Below, in pieces: positions 1-9,116 of a DNA stretch of 51,167 nt. The first letter of the stretch is position 1; every line of letters begins with the position of its first letter. The DNA lies in contig VGPF01000012.1 of the NCBI GenBank assembly GCA_016875535.1, positions 1 to 51,167 on the forward strand. The letters are read 5' to 3'. Position numbers and translations under genes: made by a program. Under the pieces are notes generated by a model. The model was not told where the DNA came from. It did not search any database and was given only the letters and a program-made list of their open reading frames with translations. This DNA comes from Chloroflexota bacterium. Lineage in GTDB: Bacteria; Chloroflexota; Dehalococcoidia; SHYB01.

Positions 1-413
1 GCTGCGCCAAGGAGTGCGCCAGCACCTTGGCGGCTACGGCGCCGACGTCGCCTCGGGCCTTGTCCTGCGCCATGACCACGGCAGCCAGTACATGAGCGAC
101 CACTTCCAAGACGAGCTCCGCTTCCTGCGGATTGCCTCCAGTCCCGCTTTCGTGCGGGAGCCGGAGGGCAATGGCTGCGTGGAGCGGTTCATCCGCACCC
201 CCAAGGAGCAACTGCTCCGGGTGCGAACCTTTGAGACCGTGGAGGAGCTGCGCCTCGCGCTCCTTGCCTTCAAGGAGCGGTACAACCGGGAGTGGCTCGT
301 CGAGCGCCATCGCTACGCGACGCCAGAGCAAGCACGCCGTCAGTTGCTCGCTTGCCCTGTGGTTGCCGCATGAATACAATCACATCACTGTCCAAGAAAT
401 CAGGGGCGGTACA
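1..413 (+). mobile_element. IS3-family insertion sequence, right (3') end only
   Basis: The segment holds the end of an IS3-type transposase gene and then a likely right terminal inverted repeat at about 390-413, which ends in CA as IS3 elements do. Its reverse complement (TG...CGCCCC...TTTCTTGGACA) resembles the sequence at about 50946-50972 at the other end of the window, where the 5' end of a related element begins. The stop codon of the neighbouring ccdA reading frame (400-402) lies inside this repeat, so the element appears to have inserted into the 3' end of ccdA. The rest of the element lies outside the window. Confidence 0.75.
2..373 (+). CDS. IS3-family transposase OrfB, C-terminal part (partial)
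   Basis: This is the C-terminal end of a DDE integrase-core transposase (OrfB) of the IS3 family, which cuts and joins the element's ends. The frame is open from the window edge, so the start is missing. Visible are HDHGSQY, which holds the second catalytic Asp, and EPEGNGCVERFIRT, which holds the catalytic Glu at the D-x35-E spacing typical of IS3. The tail ERYNREWLVERHRYATPEQA is the usual end of this subfamily. It stops at TGA 371-373, about 40 bp before the IS end. The matching OrfA type starts at 51014 at the far end of the window. Family assignment is firm; whether a full-length copy is active cannot be judged. Confidence 0.9.
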   Translation: MRQGVRQHLGGYGADVASGLVLRHDHGSQYMSDHFQDELRFLRIASSPAFVREPEGNGCVERFIRTPKEQLLRVRTFETVEELRLALLAFKERYNREWLVERHRYATPEQARRQLLACPVVAA

Positions 414-1182
414 ATCTGTTGAGTTCGGTGACGCTATTGAAGAAGATGAGCAGGCCGACGATTACCAGCAAGAGGCCGCTGGCGATGGTGACGATGGGCA
501 GGAACCGGTTCATCTTCTTCAGGAAGAGCGTGATCTGGCCCAGGGCGGCCCCAGCCAAAAGGAAGGGGATGCTGAGCCCTGCGGCGTAGAAGGTGAGAAG
601 AAGGCTTGCCTTGCCCACGCCGCTCCATGTCCCTGCTGTCCCTTCAGCGGCGGAGTTGTAGGCCAGGGTCAGGATGGCCCCCAGCACCGGCGTGATGCAC
701 GGCGTCCACCCAACGGCGAAGGCGCTCCCTACCCCCGCCGACTTCCAGTAGGAGGGTCGTTCCCCGTGCGGCCCTTGTGGTCGAACCTCACGGTAGTAGA
801 AGCGGTCAATGAAGCTCGCCGCCGGGGCCAGCACTGGCCGCACCACCGGCAACCTGAAGGCCCCGGCCATATAGAGGCCGAAGACGATGAGCACAACGCC
901 CGCCACCCGCGCGATCAGGGCGTCGTAGCCGCCGGCCGTCCCTCCCAGCAGGCCTACCGTGGCCCCAAGGGCGATGAAGACGATGGAGAAGCCGACGACG
1001 AAGGCGATGGAGTGGAGAAAGGTCGTCTTGCCGCCTTGGATCTTGCCGTTCTGCACAGAGACGCCTGAAAGGTGGCCCAGGTAGATCGGCACCAGCGGCA
1101 GCACGCACGGCGAGACGAAGGAGACGACTCCTCCCGCAAATGCGAGCCCCAAGGACGCGATGGAAAGGCTTTCGATGGTCAT
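400..1182 (-). CDS. ccdA: CcdA-type cytochrome c biogenesis membrane protein, 3' end altered by IS
   Basis: A 260-residue polytopic membrane protein of the CcdA/DsbD transmembrane family, which carries electrons from cytoplasmic thioredoxin across the membrane to periplasmic thiol proteins, for example in haem attachment to cytochrome c. The two signature cysteines are visible, Cys26 in FVSPCVLPLVPIYLGH and Cys162 in VGWTPCITPVLG, each in a Pro-rich membrane segment; six hydrophobic helices fit the family. The last four codons (Leu-Tyr-Arg-Pro region) and the TGA stop lie in the terminal repeat of the adjacent IS, so the native C-terminus has probably been replaced. Since helix six is complete, function may be kept. 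No clear ribosome site precedes the ATG at 1182. No cytochrome-biogenesis partner is nearby. Confidence 0.88.
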   Translation of the reverse strand: MTIESLSIASLGLAFAGGVVSFVSPCVLPLVPIYLGHLSGVSVQNGKIQGGKTTFLHSIAFVVGFSIVFIALGATVGLLGGTAGGYDALIARVAGVVLIVFGLYMAGAFRLPVVRPVLAPAASFIDRFYYREVRPQGPHGERPSYWKSAGVGSAFAVGWTPCITPVLGAILTLAYNSAAEGTAGTWSGVGKASLLLTFYAAGLSIPFLLAGAALGQITLFLKKMNRFLPIVTIASGLLLVIVGLLIFFNSVTELNRLYRP

Positions 1183-1235
1183 AGGAGGGGCGTCAGCCCC
1201 TTCTATTGTACGGATTCAGCCACTGGTAGGTTTGA

Positions 1236-1345
1236 ATTCCCTAGCCTCTCCCCTACCCAAGGACGAGCAAGCGTGGAAGGGGTCACTTGGCCGATCTAGA
1301 AAGTGGCCTCGGCTGTGGTCGGCAAAGCGTCCCTTCCTTCGTGTG
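1236..1345 (-). repeat. dispersed ~100-bp repeat, copy 1 (inverted relative to 40683-40795)
   Basis: Read on the minus strand, this matches the plus strand at 40683-40795 over roughly 85 bp with few differences, then more weakly for another 25 bp. Shared blocks include CACACGAAG, GGGACGCTTTGCCGACCA, GCCACTTTCTAGAT and GGCCAAGTGACCCCTTCCAC. Copy 2 lies directly next to a hairpin array; copy 1 has no such array beside it. Confidence 0.8.
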
Positions 1346-1518
1346 CTCCTTTGTATGGGGCAAGAGGGAGAAGTCTCCCTCTCTGCCATCCGCCACTTTC
1401 GCCATCGCGCACCCTTCGCTAGCATCATGCGCGAGACGGTTGGCGCGAGGGCGGCATCTAGACCTTTAGAAGGCCTCCACCAGATTCAACCGGCAGCGCG
1501 ACACCCTGCGGCTCAGGG

Positions 1519-1549
1519 CAGCGCTACAGCAGCGCTACAAAGCGCTACA
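1519..1549. repeat. three AGCGCTACA direct repeats, 10-11 bp apart
   Basis: AGCGCTACA occurs at 1520-1528, 1531-1539 and 1541-1549, each box holding the palindrome AGCGCT. The spacing of one helical turn puts all boxes on one face of the DNA. It lies about 120 bp upstream of the MFS gene start and could be a regulator site. That role is inference only. Confidence 0.5.
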
Positions 1550-1666
1550 AGCGGCAAGTTCCACCACGCCAACAGGTTCAGGGGCGCCGCTACACCGAAT
1601 GCCTCTGCCTTGCGCCCGCCAGTGCAGCGCCCATAATAGTCGCAGGTCTCCCAAGCAAGGCCCCTT

Positions 1667-2932
1667 TTGACGAAACGACGCCCCTTCTCCAACGTCTTCT
1701 ACGGCTGGTGGATCACCTGGGCCTTCTTCGTCATCCTCACCTACTCCGCCGGGACCTTCGTCTATGGCACCCCCGCCATCGTCAACCCTGTGCGGGAAGA
1801 CCTGGGCTGGAGCGTCGGCGCCGTGGCGTTGGCCTTCTCCCTCCAGCGACTACAGAACGGCCTGCTGGCCCCTGTGGTAGGTCAGATCGTGGACAGGTAT
1901 GGCGCGCGCGGGCCTATCTTCTTCGGCACCGTCCTCATGTCGTCGTCCTTCATCGTCCTCGGCTTCACCAGCTCCCTGTGGATGTTCTACATCGGCTTTC
2001 TGATGGGCTCTGTGGGCCTCAGCTTCCAATCGCCCTCGGTGGGCTTTTCCACCGTCACCCACTGGTTCAAGCGGAAGCGCGCCCAGGCCCTCTCCATCGT
2101 TGTCGCCGGGGGCGGCTTCGCGGGCATCCTGGTCCCCGCCGTCGCCTTCCTCATAGATAATCTGGGCTGGCGGCATGCCCTCTTCGTCATGGCCGGAGGC
2201 TTCTGGATCTTCAGCCTCCCCATCCTGCTCATCATCAAGCCCCGGCCTGAGCCATACGGCTACCAGGTGGACGGCGGCCCGCCGCCGCAGGCAACCCCCG
2301 GCGTAGCGACAACCCCTGCCGAAGACGAGCCTGAGGTGAGTTTCAAACAGGCCATGCGCAGCCGCTCATTCTGGTTCCTGGCCTTGGGCTTCGCCTGCAT
2401 CCAGCTCAGCATCACCCCCGTCCTGTCCCTCTCCTTCGCCGCGCTGGAAGATAAGGGCTATTCGCGCAACGTCATCGGCTGGGTGATCGTCGCCTTCACC
2501 CTAGTGAGCGTCTGCGCCCGCTTCTTCATCGGCTGGCTGGCCGATCGCGCGAACAAGCGGTACATCTACACCGTTTGCGCCGTCCTGCAGATCACTGGCC
2601 TCTTCTGCTTCGTCGCCATCGGCAGCGCCTGGACCCTTGTCCCCTTCATCATCACCTTCGGCGCGGGCTATGGCGGCACCCTGCCGCTCCGCCCGGCCAT
2701 GCAGGCCGATTACTTCGGGAGGAAGAGCTTCGGCGCCATCAACGGCATGATCCTCACGGTGCTCAGCCCCGCCGCCGTCGCCTCCCCGGCCATCGTCGGC
2801 CTTCTGCATAACGCCACGGATAGCTACGCGCCGGGCTTCATCCTCCTCGCCGGCGTCAGCGGCTTGGGCATCCCCCTCATCCTGCTCTCCAAGCCCAAGA
2901 AGACGCAGAAGGCCTCCCAAGCGATGGCATAG
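1667..2932 (+). CDS. MFS transporter, oxalate/formate antiporter or monocarboxylate type
   Basis: A 421-residue, 12-helix major facilitator superfamily protein. The opening FYGWWITWAFFVILTYSAG, the LGWS-x-x-x-V-A-x-A-FSLQR segment and the loop GQIVDRYGAR (motif A) are typical of the OFA/monocarboxylate branch, which moves small organic anions. A hydrophilic Pro-rich loop of about 35 residues near residues 200-235 separates the two six-helix halves. The start chosen is TTG at 1667; no strong ribosome site is visible, and a start slightly downstream cannot be excluded. The alcohol dehydrogenase gene follows 35 bp downstream and has its own -10-like TATACT at 2935-2940. Substrate is unknown. Confidence 0.88.
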   Translation: MTKRRPFSNVFYGWWITWAFFVILTYSAGTFVYGTPAIVNPVREDLGWSVGAVALAFSLQRLQNGLLAPVVGQIVDRYGARGPIFFGTVLMSSSFIVLGFTSSLWMFYIGFLMGSVGLSFQSPSVGFSTVTHWFKRKRAQALSIVVAGGGFAGILVPAVAFLIDNLGWRHALFVMAGGFWIFSLPILLIIKPRPEPYGYQVDGGPPPQATPGVATTPAEDEPEVSFKQAMRSRSFWFLALGFACIQLSITPVLSLSFAALEDKGYSRNVIGWVIVAFTLVSVCARFFIGWLADRANKRYIYTVCAVLQITGLFCFVAIGSAWTLVPFIITFGAGYGGTLPLRPAMQADYFGRKSFGAINGMILTVLSPAAVASPAIVGLLHNATDSYAPGFILLAGVSGLGIPLILLSKPKKTQKASQAMA

Positions 2933-2967
2933 GCTATACTCACGCCAGCCTGCCTAGGGAGACGCCG

Positions 2968-4068
2968 ATGAAGACCAAGGCCGCCGTCCTCTACCAGCCG
3001 CGCACGCCGCTCAAGATTGAGGATGTGGAGCTTGGCCCGGTGAAGGATGAGGATGTGCTGGTGCGCATCGTCGCCTCAGGCGTCTGCCACAGCGACCTGC
3101 ACATCTATCACCACGGCGGAGAGCGCTGGCCGCTGCCGATGGTGCTGGGGCACGAGGCGGCGGGCATCGTGGAAGAGGTGGGCGCGATGGTGCGAAGCGT
3201 CCGCCCCGGCGACCATGTGGTCATCAACCTGGCCCCCTATTGCGGCCGCTGCGACGATTGCACCACCGGCAGGATCCACCTCTGCGAGCATAAGCGCGGC
3301 CCCAACGGCTGCCTCTACGATGGCGGCACGCGGCTCGCTAAGGGCGGCAGGCGCATCTATCACTTCGCGAATACGGCCGCCTACGCCAACCACGCCATCA
3401 TCCATGAGAGCAGCGCCATCGCCATCGGCAAGCACATCCCGCTGGAGAAGGCCTGCCTGGTAGGCTGCGCCCTGGCGGCGGGCGTCGGCGCGGCGATGAA
3501 CTCGGCCAAGGTGGAGGCCGGGCAGAGCGTGGCCGTCTTCGGCTGCGGAGGCGTAGGCTTGAACGTCATCCAAGGGGCGCGGCTGGCGGGCGCCTCCGCC
3601 ATCATCGCCGTGGACCTCCTGGAATCCAAGCTGGCCAAGGCCAGCGACTTCGGCGCGACGGAGACGGTGGACGCCTCCATGGAGGACCCGGTGCGGCGCA
3701 TCCAGGAGCTGACGCGCAACCGCGGCGTGGACTATGCCTTTGAGGTCATCGGCCGGGTGGAGACGATCCAGCAGGCCTACCAGGCGATACGCGCCGGCGG
3801 CAAGTGCGTCGTGGTGGGCGTGGTCTCGGACAAGTCCGAGCTTTCCATCGCGCCGACGAGCCTTGTGCAGGATCGCACCATCATCGGCACGCGCTTCGGC
3901 TCCACGCGGGCCCCGCGCGATTTCCCGCTCTACCTGGACCTCTATATGCAGGGCCGCCTGAAGATAGACGAGCTCATCACGCGCTACGCCAGGCTTGAGG
4001 ACGTCAACGAGGCGATCCGCGACCTTGAGCGCGGCACGGCGATCCGCACCGTGATGCTGATGGAGTAG
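2968..4068 (+). CDS. zinc-dependent alcohol dehydrogenase (MDR family)
   Basis: A 366-residue class III-like zinc alcohol dehydrogenase that oxidises an alcohol, or a thiol adduct of an aldehyde, with NAD(P). Catalytic zinc ligands are visible as Cys40 (GVCHSD) and His62-Glu63 (GHEAAG). The structural zinc site has all four cysteines (Cys92, 95, 98 and 106 in CGRCDDCTTGRIHLC). The Rossmann motif GCGGVGLNVIQGA and the Asp after it (AVDLLESK) suggest NAD preference. Ribosome site GGGAG precedes ATG 2968. Related proteins include S-(hydroxymethyl)mycothiol or glutathione dehydrogenases and aryl alcohol dehydrogenases; the exact substrate is not readable. A DinB/MDMPI-like gene lies convergently downstream. 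Confidence 0.93.
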   Translation: MKTKAAVLYQPRTPLKIEDVELGPVKDEDVLVRIVASGVCHSDLHIYHHGGERWPLPMVLGHEAAGIVEEVGAMVRSVRPGDHVVINLAPYCGRCDDCTTGRIHLCEHKRGPNGCLYDGGTRLAKGGRRIYHFANTAAYANHAIIHESSAIAIGKHIPLEKACLVGCALAAGVGAAMNSAKVEAGQSVAVFGCGGVGLNVIQGARLAGASAIIAVDLLESKLAKASDFGATETVDASMEDPVRRIQELTRNRGVDYAFEVIGRVETIQQAYQAIRAGGKCVVVGVVSDKSELSIAPTSLVQDRTIIGTRFGSTRAPRDFPLYLDLYMQGRLKIDELITRYARLEDVNEAIRDLERGTAIRTVMLME

Positions 4069-4088
4069 CGGCAGGTCTTCTAGCGAAC

Positions 4089-4712
4089 CTACACCCAGCC
4101 CTGGGGCAGGCTCTCCCGCCCGGTGAGGGCGAGGAGCAGCATCTCGCCCTTGTTGTGCGCCTGGGCCACATCCGCCATCAGGTGAAGGCAGACCTGCAAG
4201 GCGATAGGCGGCGCCTGCACACTCTGGCCCGTCGCCTTGGCGATATCGAGCGAGTGCACCACCAGCTCCAGGCACCGGCTCGGCAGGTAGTCTATGAGCC
4301 GCATGCCGCGCCCGCCGATGACCGTCATAGGCGCATCGTCCGGCGTCTTCTCCACCAGCGCCTGCACCCGCTTGCGCATCACTGCAATGGCCTTGGCAGG
4401 CTCATCGCCGAGCTCCTTCGCCGCATCCCGGGCGCGCTGCAGGATCTGCGCGTGAAGCGGGCTTGAGGGAGGTATCGCGGACGAAGCCGCGCTGCCGTAA
4501 TAGGCGACTGCGCTCTGGAGGTTGATCGCCTTCGCGGGCGCGGCCAGGTATTGCTCCACGGTGACAAGCCCGCGCGTGGAGTGGCCAATGAGCTCGCGGA
4601 CGGTCCATTCGCCCAGGCCAGGCCCTTCGAAGGAGTCCTTGGTCACACCGCCCACAACCTGCTCCAGAAAGAGGCCGCTCTGCCTATAGCCTTCACGGAT
4701 CGTCTGGTTCAT
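4089..4712 (-). CDS. DinB/MDMPI-like putative metal-dependent protein
   Basis: A 207-residue four-helix-bundle protein like DinB and the N-terminal domain of mycothiol-dependent maleylpyruvate isomerase. Typical features are LGEWTVRELIGHSTRG, with its His as the first likely metal ligand, and ELVVHSLDIAKATG with the late His in the usual V-H-x-x-D context. Such proteins bind Zn or Ni and often use a low-molecular-weight thiol; many members have no known reaction. The start at 4712 is chosen because AAGGAGG lies 8 nt upstream; the frame is open for 15 more codons but those are Arg-rich and lack a ribosome site. It is convergent with the alcohol dehydrogenase. Confidence 0.75.
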   Translation of the reverse strand: MNQTIREGYRQSGLFLEQVVGGVTKDSFEGPGLGEWTVRELIGHSTRGLVTVEQYLAAPAKAINLQSAVAYYGSAASSAIPPSSPLHAQILQRARDAAKELGDEPAKAIAVMRKRVQALVEKTPDDAPMTVIGGRGMRLIDYLPSRCLELVVHSLDIAKATGQSVQAPPIALQVCLHLMADVAQAHNKGEMLLLALTGRESLPQGWV

Positions 4713-4773
4713 CGCCGCCTCCTTGCCGCGCCGTCGCCGTTGACCTGCGTCCAGCATATCGCCGGGGCAATGA

Positions 4774-4804
4774 AAAAAGGGCGAAGGACTCCCTCGCCCT
4801 TTTT
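4774..4804 (-). terminator. Rho-independent terminator after the amidohydrolase gene
   Basis: An 11-bp perfect stem (AAAAAGGGCGA / TCGCCCTTTTT) with a 9-nt loop begins about 20 nt after the amidohydrolase stop. On the minus strand it ends in a run of T, as expected for a terminator of that gene. The plus strand also has five T, but no plus-strand gene needs it. Confidence 0.85.
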
Positions 4805-4825
4805 GTCAGGCCGATAAAGGCGAGC

Positions 4826-5968
4826 TTAGTTCGGGTTGAGGTTGAAGACGCGGACGGCGTTGTCCACCAGCACTTGTTGGCGCTCGGCGGGCGTCCAGTC
4901 TTTCATACACCGTGCGATGTAGTCCTGGGATGCGGGGTAGGTGCAGGTGGGATGCGGGAAATCGGACTCCCACATGATGTTGTTCATGCCGATGACATGC
5001 CGCTGCTGCGCGCCATTGACCTCGAACCAGAAGTTCACATAGAACTGGCGGTGGAAGATCGCGCTCGGCAGGATGTTCATCCCCTCCTGCCAGAGCTTCT
5101 GCCGCTCGTACTGGTGGTCGGCCACTTCCAGCAAGTAGGGCACCCAGCCCATGCCGCTCTCCGATGAGACGATCTTCAGCTTGGGAAAGCGGATGGGGAT
5201 GCCGGAATAGAGCATGGTGCTCATCACGTCCGTGTTCGCGGAGATGGTGCGCGTGGAGCTCGTCGCCAGGCGGAACATGGGGCTCAGGCCCTCCCAGTTG
5301 GGATTGGGGCCGTAGCCCTGGCTGCCGCCGGAGCCGATGTGGAGGTTCACGGAGAGCCCTGCCTCTTGACAGAGGGCCCAGAGCGGGTCCCAGTAGGGGT
5401 CGCAGATATGCTTGTACTTCCACTGCTGCGGCATGGCAAAGCTGATGCCCTTGATGCCCATCTTGAGCGTCCGGTGTACCTCCGCCACCGCCTCGTTCAC
5501 GTCCCACAGCGGCACGATGGCCAGGGTGATGAAGCGGCCGGGGAAGGGCCTAGCGTACTCCTCGATCTGGAAATCGTTGAAGGCGCGGATGCACTCCAGG
5601 TTGAAGTCCATGGGCCACCCCGGGTCCTGGAACGTGTTCCCCGCGATGCCGGCGATATTGCCGAAGAAGGTGTGGACATCCACGCCGTCCTGCTCCATCG
5701 CCTTGACCCGCTCGGCTGGGACGTAGGCGATCTTGGGCACGTCCTCCCATCTGGAGGGAGGCTTGGTGCGGTCCGGCATGGCGCCGTGGACGGAGCCCAG
5801 GGTGCCCATGAAGCGCGGCGCGCCGTAGATGTTCCATGTGTCGTTGCCGTTGGGCAGGCGGACAAGCTGGGGGATATTGCCCCCCCACTTCTTGGCGGAC
5901 ATGCGAGAGGTCCAGGTGTCCGGCGCCTCTTGCAGATGGTCGTCCGTGGAGATGACCTTGTACTTCAT
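4826..5968 (-). CDS. amidohydrolase family 2 protein (ACMSD-like metal-dependent hydrolase or decarboxylase)
   Basis: A 380-residue TIM-barrel protein of the amidohydrolase-2 family, which contains metal-dependent hydrolases and non-oxidative decarboxylases such as ACMSD. Metal-site motifs in order are VISTDDHLQEAP near the N-terminus, LSVNLHIGSGG in the middle and WESDFPHPTCTYP near the end. The ESGMGWVPYLLEVAD segment is standard in this branch. ATG 5968 is preceded by AGGAGGG, and a near-consensus promoter lies at 6014-6042. A second, divergent member of the family is at 13775. Its acyl-CoA dehydrogenase neighbour is divergent, so co-regulation from the shared 190-bp spacer is possible. 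The substrate is unknown. Confidence 0.9.
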   Translation of the reverse strand: MKYKVISTDDHLQEAPDTWTSRMSAKKWGGNIPQLVRLPNGNDTWNIYGAPRFMGTLGSVHGAMPDRTKPPSRWEDVPKIAYVPAERVKAMEQDGVDVHTFFGNIAGIAGNTFQDPGWPMDFNLECIRAFNDFQIEEYARPFPGRFITLAIVPLWDVNEAVAEVHRTLKMGIKGISFAMPQQWKYKHICDPYWDPLWALCQEAGLSVNLHIGSGGSQGYGPNPNWEGLSPMFRLATSSTRTISANTDVMSTMLYSGIPIRFPKLKIVSSESGMGWVPYLLEVADHQYERQKLWQEGMNILPSAIFHRQFYVNFWFEVNGAQQRHVIGMNNIMWESDFPHPTCTYPASQDYIARCMKDWTPAERQQVLVDNAVRVFNLNPN

Positions 5969-6013
5969 CGCACACCCTCCTGTGCCATATTTCCTGCCGC
6001 GTCTCCTGCGCCG

Positions 6014-6042
6014 ATTGTATTGCCGCATCCGGAGGCGGTCAA
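6014..6042 (-). promoter_or_regulatory. sigma70-like promoter for the amidohydrolase gene
   Basis: On the minus strand, TTGACC (6037-6042) and TACAAT (6014-6019) are separated by exactly 17 bp, about 46 bp upstream of the ATG. Confidence 0.7.
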
Positions 6043-6075
6043 CAGATAGGGCGCACGCTATTGCGCGATACTTCC

Positions 6076-6105
6076 TTGCGCCGCAAACCTGGCCCCTGGT
6101 ATAGT
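6076..6105 (+). promoter_or_regulatory. likely promoter for the acyl-CoA dehydrogenase gene
   Basis: TTGCGC (6076-6081), 18 bp, TATAGT (6100-6105), about 52 bp upstream of the ATG at 6158. It diverges from the promoter at 6014-6042. Confidence 0.55.
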
Positions 6106-6157
6106 GCGTGCCTGTTCCCACTCTACCAAACTGCATACGCTCGCCTAGGAGCCACCG

Positions 6158-7330
6158 ATGGACCTGCGATTCACCCCCCAAGAAGAGGCCTTCCGCACGG
6201 AGGTCCGCACCTTCATCAAGAAGGAGATGCCCCCGGCGATCGCCGATGCCATGACGATCCAGGAGGGCAGCGACCCTGATATCTGGGCGCAGGTGCGCGC
6301 CCTGCGAAAGAAGCTTGCCGCCAAGGGCTGGATCGGGATGTCTTGGCCTAAGGAATACGGCGGCATGGGCGCCTCGCTCGTCATGCAGGCCATCTTCAAG
6401 GAAGAGATGGCCTACTGGCGCTGCCCCGGCATAGACCCCCAGGCCTACCAGCTCGGCCCCGCCATCATCATCCACGGCTCGGAGGCGCAAAAGAAGAAGT
6501 TCCTGGGCGCCACCCTGCGGGCGGAGATCACCTGGTGCCAGGGCTTCTCCGAGCCCAACGCCGGGTCAGACCTGGCCAACCTCCAGACCCGCGCGGTGAA
6601 GGACGGCGACGACTTCCTTATCAGCGGCCAGAAGATCTGGACCTCCTACGCCCACGTGGCCGATACCATCCACCTGCTGGCCCGCACTGACCCTGAAGCG
6701 CCCAAGCATCGCGGCATCTCCTACTTCCTCTTCCCCATGAATATCAAGGGCATCACTGTGAAGCCCATCCGCCAGATGGACAACGGCCACGGCTTCAACG
6801 AGGTCTACTTCGATAACGTGCGTGTGCCTAAGGATGCCCTCTTCGGCGAGCTGAACCGAGGCTGGTACGTCGCGACAACGACCCTGGACTTCGAGCGCTC
6901 CAACATCGCCGGCTCCGCAGGAGCGCGCCGCAACCTGGACGACCTCATCGAGTTTTGCAAGACGAACCCCGTGGGCAAGCGCGCTCTGACGAATCCCATC
7001 ATGCGCAACCGCGCCGCCGATCTGGCCATCAAGATCGAAGTGGCGCGCATGATGGCCTACAAAGTCCTCTCCATGCAGAGCGCCGGGAAGGTGCCGAACA
7101 TGGAAGCCTCCGTCGCCAAGCTCTTCTCCTCAGATCTCGGCGCCGAGGTCCAGTGGTTCGCCATCGAACTCCTGGGCATGCTGGGCTCCCTAGATACCGG
7201 AAGCAAGTACGTGCCCCTTAACGGCCAGGCCTGCCGAGGCTACCTGCGCACAGGCTGCAAGGTGGGCGGCGGCTCCCCGGAGATCCAGCGCAACGTCATC
7301 GCTCAGCGCGGCCTGGGCCTGCCCCGGTAA
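6158..7330 (+). CDS. acyl-CoA dehydrogenase family protein
   Basis: A 390-residue flavoprotein of the acyl-CoA dehydrogenase superfamily, which introduces a double bond between C2 and C3 of an acyl-CoA. The family layout is present: helical N-terminal domain, GWIGMSWPKEYGG, the flavin-binding strand WCQGFSEPNAGSDLA, KIWTSYAHVAD, and the C-terminal GGGSPEIQRNVIAQRGLGLP that contacts the flavin pyrophosphate of the partner subunit. The usual late catalytic Glu context (GGxGYxxE) is not evident, as in the FadE-type subunits that work in hetero-oligomers. AGGAG sits before ATG 6158. The gene at 17375 is a paralogue with the same C-terminal motif. Confidence 0.92.
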   Translation: MDLRFTPQEEAFRTEVRTFIKKEMPPAIADAMTIQEGSDPDIWAQVRALRKKLAAKGWIGMSWPKEYGGMGASLVMQAIFKEEMAYWRCPGIDPQAYQLGPAIIIHGSEAQKKKFLGATLRAEITWCQGFSEPNAGSDLANLQTRAVKDGDDFLISGQKIWTSYAHVADTIHLLARTDPEAPKHRGISYFLFPMNIKGITVKPIRQMDNGHGFNEVYFDNVRVPKDALFGELNRGWYVATTTLDFERSNIAGSAGARRNLDDLIEFCKTNPVGKRALTNPIMRNRAADLAIKIEVARMMAYKVLSMQSAGKVPNMEASVAKLFSSDLGAEVQWFAIELLGMLGSLDTGSKYVPLNGQACRGYLRTGCKVGGGSPEIQRNVIAQRGLGLPR

Positions 7331-7338
7331 TCGCCTAG

Positions 7339-9039
<1,701 letters not shown>

Positions 9040-9048
9040 TCTCGGGCA

Positions 9049-9077
9049 TTGCAACGGTGCGGCGCGGCGCGTACTAT
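9049..9077 (+). promoter_or_regulatory. sigma70-like promoter for the RpiB-ABM gene
   Basis: TTGCAA (9049-9054), 17 bp, TACTAT (9072-9077); the ATG follows 39 bp downstream. Confidence 0.6.
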
Positions 9078-9116
9078 TCTGCCTCTGAATCCCTCGTCTC
9101 TTAAACGGAGCCTCCT

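Larger units (their letters stand above)
1183..1666. other. intergenic region with repeats, no convincing gene
   Basis: The 484 bases between the divergent ccdA and MFS genes contain a small hairpin just upstream of ccdA (GGGGC-GTCA-GCCCC near 1188), a dispersed repeat (1236-1345) and a triplet of AGCGCTACA boxes (1520-1549). Open frames run through it on both strands, but none has a ribosome site or a recognisable protein. One of them is simply the translation of the dispersed repeat, which also gives a similar frame near 40.7 kb. Confidence 0.6.

Noticed and set aside
292-1068. Long open frame on the plus strand over ccdA
   Set aside because: It is antisense to the membrane protein gene, with Gly/Asp/Glu/Arg-rich composition typical of shadow frames.
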